From Clostridium sp. C8-1-8 (GTDB lineage: Bacteria > Bacillota > Clostridia > Clostridiales > Clostridiaceae): 64,000 nt of DNA. Positions 31,645 through 40,414 of this stretch are shown in pieces. Under the pieces are notes generated by a model. It did not search any database, was not told the origin of the DNA, and was given only the letters and a program-made list of their open reading frames with translations. The DNA lies in contig NZ_JAABNO010000029.1 in assembly GCF_009928445.1 (NCBI RefSeq), positions 1-64,000 of the forward strand. The letters are read 5' to 3'. Every line of letters starts with the position of its first letter. Position 1 is the stretch's first letter. Made by a program: the position numbers and the translations under genes.

Positions 31645-32352
31645 TTACACCATCCTATTAATTTCCTTCTTAAGCCTTTTAATTATCTTCTTTTCAAGCC
31701 TAGAAATATAGGACTGTGAAATCCCCAACATATCTGCAACTTCTTTTTGAGTTTTTTCTCTTGCACCATAAAGCCCAAATCTTAACTTTACAATTTCTTT
31801 TTCTCTTTCACTTAAGTTTTTCATTGCCATAAAAAGTAGTTGTTTATCAACCTCATCTTCAATAAGATTATATACAATATCATTGTCAGTACCTAAAATA
31901 TCAGATAGAAGAAGCTCATTTCCATCCCAATCAATATTTAGAGGTTCATAAAAAGAAATCTCTGCTTTTACTTTACTATTACGCCTTAAATACATAAGTA
32001 TTTCATTCTCAATACATCTAGATGCATATGTAGCTAGTTTTATCTTCTTTTCAGGATTGAAGGTATTAACAGCCTTTATAAGTCCTATAGTACCAACTGA
32101 GATTAAATCTTCTACCCCAACTCCCGTATTTTCAAATTTTCTTGCTATATACACTACTAACCTAAGATTTCTTTCAATAAGTATACTTCTTATTGAATTG
32201 TCTCCAGCAATAAGTTTAAGAACTAGGTTTTCCTCTTCTTCTTTAGTCAATGGTGGTGGAAGTGCATCATTCCCCCCAACATAATATATATTTTTTACAA
32301 ACAACTTCATTTTAGTTAAAACTCTGTTAATCAAAACGCTAATATTAATCAT
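31645..32352 (-). CDS. sigE: RNA polymerase sporulation sigma factor SigE
   Basis: A 235-aa sigma factor for early mother-cell transcription, made as pro-SigE. The first ~27 residues are the basic, hydrophobic pro-sequence (RVLTKMKLFVKNIYYVGG), followed by the conserved NDALPPPLTKEEE; SpoIIGA cleaves in front of such a segment. Regions 2 (DLISVGTIGLIKAVNTFNPEKKIKLATYASRCIENEIL) and 4 (REKEIVKLRFGL, ADMLGISQSYISRLEK) are intact. It lies 15 bases after spoIIGA in the standard operon. Confidence 0.98.
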   Translation of the reverse strand: MINISVLINRVLTKMKLFVKNIYYVGGNDALPPPLTKEEEENLVLKLIAGDNSIRSILIERNLRLVVYIARKFENTGVGVEDLISVGTIGLIKAVNTFNPEKKIKLATYASRCIENEILMYLRRNSKVKAEISFYEPLNIDWDGNELLLSDILGTDNDIVYNLIEDEVDKQLLFMAMKNLSEREKEIVKLRFGLYGAREKTQKEVADMLGISQSYISRLEKKIIKRLKKEINRMV

Positions 32353-32367
32353 GCAAATAACACCCCT

Positions 32368-33174
32368 CTATAATACTCCTCTAGATAATAGCGCACCATA
32401 ATCATCATATGGACTAAACTGATCCTTACATAAGCATATAACTGCATCCTTAGTGGAAAGTAGTTTGTTATCCTTATATAACCTTACTTGATTTATTCTA
32501 AAGCCTTCTAAACTGCCCTTACCTCCGTTTATAACCTTATATGGTACAACAAAGGAATTCTTACCTTCTTCATTAAAGCCTTCTAAATAATTTTTGTTAA
32601 TAAGTATTACTGGCAAGGTAGTAGCTGGCTCTGTAAGCTCATTTCCAGAATCTAAAAATGCTTTTATCCTATAATCGTTACAATTATCTGAGAATTCAAT
32701 TTCATAAAAGAAATCAGTTATTATCTTTCTATCCCTAATAAAAATTATGGCTCTATAAGCAAAAACATAAATAATCATAAAGGCAATCAGCATATACTTT
32801 AAATAGATATTAGTAAGCTTAAAAGCTGAAGAAAAATCGTATGGATTATTCATAAGTGAAAAGGCAAATATCAAGCCACAAAGTAGAACTGACCAAAGAA
32901 GAAAAATCCCCGTACTTTTTATTAAAACTGATACTCTGAATTTCCCTAAAGTTATATACAACATAATTAAAGGAAATACTAATCTAACAGGCAAAGAAAC
33001 AGCCAAACTTAGTCTAGGAAAAAAATACAATAGTGTATAGAAGGCACCTACAATACTTCCTAACGCTGCTCTAGTAAACGAAAATTTAACTCTTATAGTC
33101 TGGAAAGTTACTGTAATGAGAAATAGATTGATTATAAAATTTTCAACTAAGATCACATCTACATATACCTTCAT
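32368..33174 (-). CDS. spoIIGA: Sigma-E processing peptidase SpoIIGA
   Basis: A 268-aa membrane aspartic protease that activates pro-SigE at the septum. The N-terminal half has about five membrane segments (starting MKVYVDVILVENFIINLFLI); the C-terminal half is the protease domain with the catalytic aspartate in AFLDSGNELTEPAT. I start it at the ATG at 33174 (GAGGAG six bases before), since the longer form has no site. The promoter region shows a TATAAT with a far-spaced ATGACA upstream. It is first in the spoIIGA-sigE operon. Confidence 0.95.
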   Translation of the reverse strand: MKVYVDVILVENFIINLFLITVTFQTIRVKFSFTRAALGSIVGAFYTLLYFFPRLSLAVSLPVRLVFPLIMLYITLGKFRVSVLIKSTGIFLLWSVLLCGLIFAFSLMNNPYDFSSAFKLTNIYLKYMLIAFMIIYVFAYRAIIFIRDRKIITDFFYEIEFSDNCNDYRIKAFLDSGNELTEPATTLPVILINKNYLEGFNEEGKNSFVVPYKVINGGKGSLEGFRINQVRLYKDNKLLSTKDAVICLCKDQFSPYDDYGALLSRGVL

Positions 33175-33193
33175 AAACTCACTCCTCAAAAAC

Positions 33194-33226
33194 ATTATAA
33201 AACTAAGTTTTCTAAAATTTTGTCAT
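33194..33226 (-). promoter_or_regulatory. Possible spoIIG promoter with long spacer
   Basis: On the minus strand ATGACA (33226-33221) and TATAAT (33199-33194) are 21 bases apart, just upstream of spoIIGA. The B. subtilis spoIIG promoter is known for a 22-base spacer that needs Spo0A. The resemblance is suggestive only; the leader would be very short. Confidence 0.35.
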
Positions 33227-33563
33227 AATGTAATGACTAGCAATTTTTTTTATATGGTCATATTTTACAATTTATTCCATATACTTTGTTGTTTTTTATT
33301 TTTCAAATGACTCACAGTATCATTAAGAAACATCAGTTCTTTCACAAATCCAATTTTTTAGAGATTTTCTTTGATAATCCCAACTTTTTTCAGGTCTATT
33401 AAAGAATCATGGCATAAGCCATATTTTTTTGATAAATATCGTATTATATGTTTTTTAGTCATATGAGTTATAACATATAGTCATATGGGCCATAATTTTT
33501 CATCATGTTTTATGAGGGCCTTTGGGTACTTTAGCATTCATGGTTCATTCATAAAAAATAAAA
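33227..33563. other. Spacer between spoIIGA and ftsZ
   Basis: AT-rich, non-coding. It contains a 14-base palindrome (ATGGCATAAGCCAT at about 33409) followed by a T-tract on the plus strand and a direct repeat TAGTCATATG at 33456 and 33478 (22 bases apart). No ORF with a ribosome binding site is visible. The role is unknown. Confidence 0.45.
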
Positions 33564-33593
33564 AAATAAGACATGCAAACGCATGTCTTATTT
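33564..33593 (-). terminator. Strong intrinsic terminator after ftsZ
   Basis: AAATAAGACATGC and GCATGTCTTATTT form a perfect 13-bp stem with a four-base loop; on the minus strand a run of T follows. It lies 90 bases after the ftsZ stop. Confidence 0.9.
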
Positions 33594-33680
33594 AAGTATT
33601 TCTTTATTATGTATCTACATTACTTAAGTTCTATAAATAGATCACTAAAAGAAACTCTCAAAACTAATTATATATATCTA

Positions 33681-34784
33681 TTATCTTTTTGTTCTTCTTA
33701 AAAACGCTGGTATATCTAGCTCATCACCAAAACTCTGAGTGTTAGTAACTGTTGCTGCTGCTTCTTCCTTTGAAGTAGTTGCTTCAGCTACAGTTGCAGT
33801 ATCTTCTTTTGGAGGTTCAACATCTCTAGAAATCTTTTCGAAACCTGTAGCGATAACAGTAATTCTTATTTCATCCTTTAGATTTTCATCTATTACAGCA
33901 CCAAATATAATATTTGCATCTGGATCTGCAGCTTCTTGAACAATTTCAGCAGCTTCATTAATTTCTAACAAACCTAAATCTGCTCCACCAGTAACATTTA
34001 ATAATACTCCTGTAGCACCTACTATAGAAGTTTCAAGAAGAGGTGATGATATGGCTTGTTTTGCAGCCTCTTGAGCTCTATTGTCACCACTACCATGACC
34101 TACACCCATATGAGCTAATCCTTTATCCACCATTACAGCTCTAACGTCTGCAAAGTCTAAGTTAACTAAACCAGGTATTGTTATTAAGTCAGATATACCT
34201 TGTACACCTTGTCTTAAAACATCATCTGCTAACTTGAAAGAATCTAACAATGTAGTTTTCTTATCTACCATAGTAAGTAGTCTTTCATTAGGTATAGTTA
34301 CAAGAGTATCAACTCTTTGCTTCAGGCTTTCTATACCCATTTCAGCATGTTTCATTCTTCTTCTTCCTTCAAAAGGGAAAGGTTTTGTTACTACACCTAC
34401 TGTAAGTATACCCATAGACTTAGCGATTTCTGCAACTACTGGAGCTGCTCCTGTTCCTGTTCCACCACCCATTCCAGCAGTGATAAATACCATGTCTGAA
34501 CCCTTTATAGATTCAGCTATCTCGTCCTTACTTTCCTCAGCAGCCTTTTTTCCTATTTCAGGGTTTGCACCTGCTCCTAAGCCCTTAGTTAGCTTCTCAC
34601 CAATTTGAATTTTTTGGTTTGCATGAGAAAGCATAAGCGCTTGCTTATCAGTATTTATTGTTATAAACTCAACATTTTTTAATCCTTCAACAATCATTCT
34701 ATTTACAGCGTTGCTTCCGCCACCGCCACAACCAACTACCTTTATATTTGCAAATTCTTGCATATCAACATCAAAATCTAACAA
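33681..34784 (-). CDS. ftsZ: Cell division protein FtsZ
   Basis: A 367-aa tubulin-like GTPase that forms the Z ring. The N-terminal CGGGGSNAVNRM loop and tubulin signature GGGTGTG (106-112) are intact, as are the T7-loop region (DLITIPGLVNLDFADVRAVM) and the C-terminal peptide DELDIPAFLRRTKR, which binds FtsA/SepF-type anchors. I take the TTG at 34784 because GGAGG lies seven bases before it; the longer ATG form would overlap the upstream gene. The ftsA-like gene ends 13 bases upstream. Confidence 0.98.
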   Translation of the reverse strand: MLDFDVDMQEFANIKVVGCGGGGSNAVNRMIVEGLKNVEFITINTDKQALMLSHANQKIQIGEKLTKGLGAGANPEIGKKAAEESKDEIAESIKGSDMVFITAGMGGGTGTGAAPVVAEIAKSMGILTVGVVTKPFPFEGRRRMKHAEMGIESLKQRVDTLVTIPNERLLTMVDKKTTLLDSFKLADDVLRQGVQGISDLITIPGLVNLDFADVRAVMVDKGLAHMGVGHGSGDNRAQEAAKQAISSPLLETSIVGATGVLLNVTGGADLGLLEINEAAEIVQEAADPDANIIFGAVIDENLKDEIRITVIATGFEKISRDVEPPKEDTATVAEATTSKEEAAATVTNTQSFGDELDIPAFLRRTKR

Positions 34785-34797
34785 AATAATTCCTCCT

Positions 34798-36033
34798 TTA
34801 GAAAAAATCGTCAATTAATCTTTTAAAATTACGAATAAGTCCACTTTTCTTTTTTTTATTATTAATTTCATCATCATGGTTTGCATTACTTTCATTGTTC
34901 AATGGATGCTCATAGATTAATTTTAACCTATCAGAGGCATCTTTCACAATACCAATTGAATTAATTATACAAGAATTTTGTAATTCAAGTTGATTTTTTG
35001 TCACAATAACTGTTTTTTTACGCATCCTGTCTTCAAAAAAATATTTTACATCTTGGAACATAGAAAGTCCATTTCCAAAAACATATATATTACTAATTTC
35101 GTCCAGATACCCTGATTCCTTTATATCTTTATAAATTAATGTAACAATTTCATCAATTCTTGACTCAACTACATCCTTAAACAGCTTTATATCTATACCT
35201 AGAGTATTATCTTTAAGAGTTCCTATACTATGCTCTCTATATAAAGTCTTGTACTTTTCACTAAAGCTATATTTTACTACTTCTGCTTGATCCTCAGGAA
35301 CTTGTAAGCATATAGAAATATCTTTTGTAATATTATACCCACCTACAGGTAAACTTACCATATAGCTTAGCTCATTCCCTTTATAGAATGTGATTTCAGT
35401 TGTATCTGATCCTGAGTCTACTATAAGAATTCCCTCATCTTTAGTCTTCTTATTTAAAATTATCTTTCTTAGTTCCAAGCTATTAATGTATATACCCTCT
35501 ATTTCTAATCCTGAAAGGCTAAATGCATTCCTGTAGCTATTTATTAATTCTCTCTTACCAACAACAATAGCACAATTTACCTGTAGCTTTGATGCTTTCA
35601 TAGCTAGAGGGTCTTCAACAATAACATTATCGTCTATCAAAAAAGATTCTGGTACAACATCAACAATAATCTCATCAGTATCCAATTTTATATTTTGAGC
35701 ATCGGATAATGCTTCTTTTACCTCTGAAGGAGTTATTATATTTAGCCTAGAATCCATTACAGACAGGCCTTTACTTCTCACGAGCCTCGTACCAAAAGAA
35801 CTTATACCTATAAAAACTGATTTAAAATCTATGTTAGTATCCTTTTTAATCTGATCAATACAATCTTTCAAACTTTCAGTCAAATGATTTAAGTTTACAA
35901 CTTTACCTTTAGATAGACCTTTTGATGGAACAAATATACTGCTTATTACCTCAAAGTCATCTCCATTTACTTTAGCAACACTTGCACTTATATTATCGTT
36001 TCCAATATCAATACCTACGATTGTCCTTTGCAT
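34798..36033 (-). CDS. ftsA: FtsA-like actin-fold cell-division protein
   Basis: A 411-aa actin-fold ATPase, directly upstream of ftsZ. Phosphate-1 motif GIDIGNDNISASVAKV, phosphate-2 ILIVDSGSDTTEITFY and an adenosine loop (IYVFGNGLSMF) are present. The C-terminus ends in an amphipathic, basic helix (KKKKSGLIRNFKRLIDDFF) suited to membrane anchoring of the Z ring. The protein is only distantly related to enterobacterial FtsA and shares some traits with PilM, as is usual in clostridia. The ribosome binding site is GGAGGG, somewhat far from the ATG. Confidence 0.87.
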   Translation of the reverse strand: MQRTIVGIDIGNDNISASVAKVNGDDFEVISSIFVPSKGLSKGKVVNLNHLTESLKDCIDQIKKDTNIDFKSVFIGISSFGTRLVRSKGLSVMDSRLNIITPSEVKEALSDAQNIKLDTDEIIVDVVPESFLIDDNVIVEDPLAMKASKLQVNCAIVVGKRELINSYRNAFSLSGLEIEGIYINSLELRKIILNKKTKDEGILIVDSGSDTTEITFYKGNELSYMVSLPVGGYNITKDISICLQVPEDQAEVVKYSFSEKYKTLYREHSIGTLKDNTLGIDIKLFKDVVESRIDEIVTLIYKDIKESGYLDEISNIYVFGNGLSMFQDVKYFFEDRMRKKTVIVTKNQLELQNSCIINSIGIVKDASDRLKLIYEHPLNNESNANHDDEINNKKKKSGLIRNFKRLIDDFF

Positions 36034-36180
36034 TTATCTTCCGTCTTCCCTCCTTAGTATAGGTTTCTATTTATTTATTCAACACAAATATATATTTTCC
36101 TTTTTATCTCATAAAAAAAAATAGTAGTAAATTATGGCAAGGGTTTTTTAATGTTAATTTATCCCTTATATAGTAAAAAA

Positions 36181-36198
36181 ACTCTGCAGCCGCAGAGT
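36181..36198 (-). terminator. Intrinsic terminator after the glycosyltransferase gene
   Basis: ACTCTGC and GCAGAGT with a four-base loop; on the minus strand TTTTTTACTA follows. It adjoins the glycosyltransferase stop. Confidence 0.8.
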
Positions 36199-36199
36199 T

Positions 36200-37486
36200 T
36201 TAATTTGCTTTTTCTAGATCATTTATGTTTATGCTTCTTGTATGAACCGTATGTGACCATTCCTTATTGTTTTTATTTGCAATTCCTTGAATGCATATAG
36301 GTAGCCAAGTTATGCTAAATATAGGGTATATAAGATAATATAAGAATATCTTTGGCGATAACTTACCATCCAACAATAATAAAAATGGTGTATATATAAA
36401 TTGAATCAATATGAAAAGCAATGCTCCCACAGCAAGTAGTATAGAATGTAAACTTGCATTAACTGAATTAATAGTATGGAATAAGTCTATTGCTTTACTT
36501 GAAAAACCTAGTATGTTTGGTACTATGTTAATTATCATAGCTACACCTAAAAGTATAATCACTATAGGCTGTATACTATACAAAGCACAATCAAACGCAA
36601 TAAAACTACGATCCTTTATAGCTTTCTTTACAAGCTTCCAGAAATATCTTGAAGAAACATCTGCAAAACCTTGCATCCATCTCTTTCTTTGAGCCCAAGA
36701 CTGAGCTAAGGTTAATGGTTTCTCATCATAAACCACTGCCTCATGAGCCCAACCAACCTTATGTCCGTTTAGCACTAGCTTACAAGTAAATTCTAAGTCC
36801 TCAGTAAGACAAGTTGCCCCCCAGCCTAAAGTTCTTAAAGCTTCTGTTTCTATACAAAAACCTGTACCGCCTAATTGATTTGATAGCCCTAAATTACTTC
36901 TTGAAAGCTGAAACATTCTGTTAGAAGACCAGAATGAAATAGAGTAACTTCCTGTTATCCAAGTATCTTTAGGATTTTTACTATCTAAGAATCCTTGAAC
37001 AACTTTATATCCTTTTAAGAACATCCTATTCATTTCAGTCAAGAAATTTTTAGATACTAAATTATCAGCATCAAAAACCGCTACAGCATCATATTTCTTT
37101 TCCATCTTAAAAATATTATCAAACATCCACTCTAAAGCGTAGCCTTTTCCTCTTTTTTCTTTGTCAAATCTCTCAAATACATTTGCCCCAAGTTTTCTTA
37201 CTTTTTCTGCTGTTTTATCAGTACAATTATCTGCTATTACAAAAACATCATACATCTCTTTCGGATAGTTTAATTCACTTAAACTTTGTATAATATCTCC
37301 TATTACAGTTTCTTCATTGTGTGCTGCAACAACTAATGCAAAAGTTTTTTGGGGTTTTATATTATCTTTCTTTTTAATTCTTATAATACCAAATAACGAG
37401 AGCACTAAGTAATACATTGTTAATACAAATACTACATTTGAAAAGATTCCTAAAAATACTTCAAACGAACTTTTTATAATATCCAT
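36200..37486 (-). CDS. Family 2 glycosyltransferase, membrane-bound
   Basis: A 428-aa processive-type GT2 enzyme. An N-terminal membrane segment (about 10-33) is followed by the GT-A domain: VVAAHNEE (53-60), ADNCTD (85-90), the DxD motif DAD (139-141), a TGFCIETE acceptor segment, catalytic-base motif ED (229-230) and QRKRW (266-270, the Q-xx-RW motif of polymerising enzymes). Three or four membrane segments follow. Likely donors are nucleotide sugars and the product a surface polysaccharide such as poly-GlcNAc; the sugar cannot be told. It stands alone downstream of a spacer. Confidence 0.9.
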   Translation of the reverse strand: MDIIKSSFEVFLGIFSNVVFVLTMYYLVLSLFGIIRIKKKDNIKPQKTFALVVAAHNEETVIGDIIQSLSELNYPKEMYDVFVIADNCTDKTAEKVRKLGANVFERFDKEKRGKGYALEWMFDNIFKMEKKYDAVAVFDADNLVSKNFLTEMNRMFLKGYKVVQGFLDSKNPKDTWITGSYSISFWSSNRMFQLSRSNLGLSNQLGGTGFCIETEALRTLGWGATCLTEDLEFTCKLVLNGHKVGWAHEAVVYDEKPLTLAQSWAQRKRWMQGFADVSSRYFWKLVKKAIKDRSFIAFDCALYSIQPIVIILLGVAMIINIVPNILGFSSKAIDLFHTINSVNASLHSILLAVGALLFILIQFIYTPFLLLLDGKLSPKIFLYYLIYPIFSITWLPICIQGIANKNNKEWSHTVHTRSININDLEKAN

Positions 37487-37764
37487 TAATATTCCCCCCT
37501 AGTTCATAGTTATTTTAGCATAAAATAACTTTAAATACTATATGTGCTCATTAAATTTAATTATTTTTAATATCCATAATGATACCACTAGTTCCCATAC
37601 ATATATTATACTTCTAATAAGTGTAATTCAAGTGCTATTCATTTATTTATTATATTGAACATTTATTAATAAAATTATATGTTTTTTACAATATAATGCC
37701 ATTAATCGCTAATAAAGGCACTTTGCGGCCTATAGACAAACTTTATATTTATACAGTAGTATGA

Positions 37765-37913
37765 TATAATATTATCAGAAAATTCAGCAAGGAGGTCTTA
37801 ATATGTTATGAGCTTGTGAAAAGGGATTTAAAAGCTCTCTATTTCACAGATTTGATGAATCCTTTGGCTAAGTATTTTTACTGAAGATCTTAGTATATTA
37901 AGGAGGATTTATC
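37765..37913 (+). promoter_or_regulatory. Promoter and structured leader of a small ORF
   Basis: TATAAT (37765-37770) is followed by about 140 transcribed bases with an unusual plan. An AAGGAGG site stands before ATG TTA TGA (a two-codon ORF), then TGTGAAA pairs with TTTCACA, and a second AAGGAGG precedes the real small ORF at 37914. The phrase GAAAAGGGATTTA occurs after both ribosome binding sites, so the leader looks like a duplicated, decayed copy of the gene start. Confidence 0.4.
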
Positions 37914-38018
37914 ATGAAAAGGGATTTAATTTTAAAATTAATAGAATCAATTCCGAATAATTATGACACAGAACTGCATAATTATTGCATAAAATTTCTT
38001 GATTATATGTCTTATTAG
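37914..38018 (+). CDS. Small protein of 34 aa, unknown
   Basis: Begins MKRDLILKLIESIPNNY and ends FLDYMSY. It has an ideal AAGGAGG ribosome binding site nine bases before the ATG, and a TATAAT promoter lies upstream. It is rich in hydrophobic and acidic residues and could form two short helices around PNNY; no membrane segment is convincing. It runs opposite to all neighbours, between the glycosyltransferase and pilT. Its length and leader suggest either a regulatory micro-protein or a leader peptide; I do not recognise the family. Confidence 0.5.
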   Translation: MKRDLILKLIESIPNNYDTELHNYCIKFLDYMSY

Positions 38019-38164
38019 ACTGAACATATACAAGACTCTAACTCTATCATTTCCGAAAATATTTTTTTTATTTTCTTTTATGATCTCAGCAAATTAATAA
38101 ACCGTTCATCAGCATTTTTTCCCTGCATACTTATCCACTGAAAATATAATTCTTTAAAAATAAA
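38019..38164. other. Spacer between the small ORF and pilT terminator
   Basis: AT-rich, no coding signal. It contains no clear terminator on the plus strand for the small ORF except the shared pilT hairpin at 38165-38197, which is symmetric enough to act in both directions. Confidence 0.4.
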
Positions 38165-38197
38165 ATCAAAGGCAACTCTCATAGAGTTGCCTTTGAT
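38165..38197 (-). terminator. Strong intrinsic terminator after pilT
   Basis: ATCAAAGGCAACTCT and AGAGTTGCCTTTGAT pair perfectly over 15 bp with a three-base loop; on the minus strand TTTTATTTTT follows. Confidence 0.9.
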
Positions 38198-39249
38198 TAC
38201 ATCATCATTAACCTACTTATCATTTCCCTATCTACTGAAAAACTTAAAGCAGTCTCTTCACTTATAACACCTTTTCTATATAATTCTGCAAGCATCATAT
38301 CCATAGTCTTCATTCCGTACTTACCACCAGTTTGAACTGAAGATTCAATCTGATGAGTCTTACCTTCTCTTATTAGATTTTGAATAGCAGGAGTTGTAAC
38401 CATAGTTTCTAAAGCCGCAGTTCTTCCACCTTGATTTGTAGGCACTAGCTGTTGAGAAACAATTCCCTGCAATACTGCTGAAAGCTGTATTCTAATTTGC
38501 TGTTGTTGATGTGGAGGAAAAACATCAACTATTCTATCAATAGTTTTAGCAGCTCCTATGGTGTGTAAAGTCGAAAGTACTAGATGCCCAGTTTCTGCTG
38601 CAGTTATTGCTATTGCAATAGTCTCAAGATCTCTCATCTCTCCTACAAGAATTACATCTGGATCTTCTCTTAAGATAGCTCTAAGTGCATTATCGTATGA
38701 TTTACTATCTTTACCTATTTCTCTTTGATTTATAATGCACTTATTATGTTTATGTAAAAATTCTATTGGATCTTCTAAAGTTATTACGTGGGCTTCTCTT
38801 GTTTGATTTATTTCATTTATCATAGCTGCTAATGTAGTACTCTTACCACTTCCAGTTGGCCCAGTAACCAGAACCAAACCTCTTTTTCTCTGACAAAGTT
38901 CTTTTAGAAGTCCTGGGTGTCCAAGTTCATTGAGAGTAGGAATTCTTAGTGCAATAACTCTGATTGCAAGAGCATGACTATTTCTTTGCTTAAATACGTT
39001 TACTCTAAAACGTCCAAGACCTGCAATTGAATAAGAAGTATCGAATTCTCCAGCTTCATCATATCTATCAAAGCTATCTTCTAATATTTCTCTTGCATAA
39101 GCTTCTGTATCATTTGGCATCAATTTGTTTTGAGCTATTTTCACCAAATTACCATTAACTCTTATAGTCGGAGGTATACCTACTGTAAGATGAAGATCAG
39201 ATGCGCCTTCCTCGATTGTTTTTGATAATAATTCCTTTAATGTTATCAC
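38197..39249 (-). CDS. pilT: Twitching motility retraction ATPase PilT
   Basis: A 350-aa hexameric ATPase that retracts type IV pili. Walker A is GPTGSGKST (130-138), followed by the Asp box (LEDPIEFLH), Walker B region (REDPDVILVGEMRD) and the His box (LSTLHTIGAAKTIDRIVDVFP). The C-terminal AIRNLI-like helix reads TPAIQNLIREGKTHQ. The GTG start has GGAGG ten bases upstream. No other pilus gene is in the window; clostridia often carry this gene apart from the main pilus cluster. Confidence 0.96.
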   Translation of the reverse strand: MITLKELLSKTIEEGASDLHLTVGIPPTIRVNGNLVKIAQNKLMPNDTEAYAREILEDSFDRYDEAGEFDTSYSIAGLGRFRVNVFKQRNSHALAIRVIALRIPTLNELGHPGLLKELCQRKRGLVLVTGPTGSGKSTTLAAMINEINQTREAHVITLEDPIEFLHKHNKCIINQREIGKDSKSYDNALRAILREDPDVILVGEMRDLETIAIAITAAETGHLVLSTLHTIGAAKTIDRIVDVFPPHQQQQIRIQLSAVLQGIVSQQLVPTNQGGRTAALETMVTTPAIQNLIREGKTHQIESSVQTGGKYGMKTMDMMLAELYRKGVISEETALSFSVDREMISRLMMM

Positions 39250-39377
39250 TGCTTATCCTCCTCATGTCATTTATAAATAAGTATATCTTTAATTATACAA
39301 ATTAACCGCGTATAAATCAAAACATATAAATTTAGAAACCTTAAGTTTCATCATAAGTTTACTAATTCGATAAAATC

Positions 39378-39414
39378 GGCTAAACTCCTCTAAATATTTC
39401 AGAAGAATTTAGCC
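39378..39414 (-). terminator. Intrinsic terminator after sigK
   Basis: GGCTAAACTCCTCT and AGAAGAATTTAGCC form a 14-bp stem with two mismatches; on the minus strand GATTTTATCG follows. The ACTCCTCT arm resembles the inner arm of the palindromic repeat. Confidence 0.7.
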
Positions 39415-39420
39415 AAATAC

Positions 39421-40119
39421 CTACTTTTTACTATTGAGTTCTTTAAATAACTTTTTAAGGGCTTTCTTTTCAATTCTTGAAACATAAGACCTCGATATCC
39501 CTAACAATCCTGCAATCTCTCTCTGGGTTTTTGAATGACCGTCGATCAGACCATACCTCATCTCGATTATTTCCTTTTCTCTTGTAGACAGTACAGAATT
39601 CATCTTGGTATAAAGTGATCTAATCTGCAGATTACTTTCAACAGTTTCTAAAACTGAATCATTTTCACTACTTAAGACATCAATGAGGCATATTTCATTT
39701 CCTTCTTTATCAACCCCTATGGGATCCTGCAAGAAAACCTCTCCTTTTACTTTCTTATTATTTCTAAAAAGCATTAAGATTTCATTCTCAATGCATCGTG
39801 CTGCATAAGTAGCAAGTCTAGTTCCTTTGGAAGAATCGTAAGAATCTATAGCTTTAATGAGTCCCACTGTTCCAATAGAAATTAGATCATCTAAATCTTT
39901 ATTTTGAAATGAGTACTTTTTTACAATGTGTGCAACAAGTCTTAAATTTCTCTCTACCAATATGTTCTTAGCATTAGAATCTCCACTTTTTAGTTTTTCT
40001 ATATACATTTCCTCTTCTTTTTCATCTAGCGGTTGTGGAAATGTAGTATTCCCGGTTATATAACCAGACATTAGAACTATGTTGCCAATCACATCAATGA
40101 AATAACTAAAAATAAACAC
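39421..40119 (-). CDS. sigK: RNA polymerase sporulation sigma factor SigK
   Basis: A 232-aa late mother-cell sigma factor. A hydrophobic N-terminal pro-sequence of about 18 residues (FSYFIDVIGNIVLMS) precedes the conserved FPQPLDEKEE; regions 2 (DLDDLISIGTVGLIKAIDSYDSSKGTRLATYAARCIENEIL) and 4 (REKEIIEMRYGL, IAGLLGISRSYVSRIEKKALKKL) are complete. The gene is continuous, with no skin-type element in it. The start is the GTG at 40119, with AGGAGG seven bases before. Confidence 0.97.
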   Translation of the reverse strand: MFIFSYFIDVIGNIVLMSGYITGNTTFPQPLDEKEEEMYIEKLKSGDSNAKNILVERNLRLVAHIVKKYSFQNKDLDDLISIGTVGLIKAIDSYDSSKGTRLATYAARCIENEILMLFRNNKKVKGEVFLQDPIGVDKEGNEICLIDVLSSENDSVLETVESNLQIRSLYTKMNSVLSTREKEIIEMRYGLIDGHSKTQREIAGLLGISRSYVSRIEKKALKKLFKELNSKK

Positions 40120-40307
40120 AGATGCTCCTCCTATTAGTGCTTATTAATATATTATGAGGAAAGTATGTACTTGTTTCCTACTGACGATAATATTTTGTTA
40201 TTGTAATTAATTTAAAAATAGTTCTAAAATATATGCATTATATATCCTTTATGGATAACTGATTTCAAAAGTACTCTCACACATAGACTAATTCAAGCTT
40301 AAATAAA

Positions 40308-40336
40308 AAAAGACAAGCTTAACTGCTTATCTCTTT
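40308..40336 (-). terminator. Intrinsic terminator after the MATE gene
   Basis: AAAGACAAGC and GCTTATCTCTTT form a stem with one unpaired base; on the minus strand TCTTTTTTTATTT follows. It lies about 80 bases past the MATE stop. Confidence 0.7.
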
Positions 40337-40414
40337 TATACACCTATGATATATCATTATAGTGTTATTCATTTTTTTATTTATTAAATAATCGGTGTTA
40401 TTACCGTATATACT

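Noticed and set aside
33400..33490. Short palindrome with T-tract and a 10-base direct repeat between spoIIGA and ftsZ
   Set aside because: The stem is only five base pairs and the direct repeats are AT-rich; no gene is served. Kept as a note in the spacer entry only.
39421..40119. Skin-like interruption of sigK
   Set aside because: The sigK frame is continuous from pro-sequence to region 4; no recombinase or split is present.
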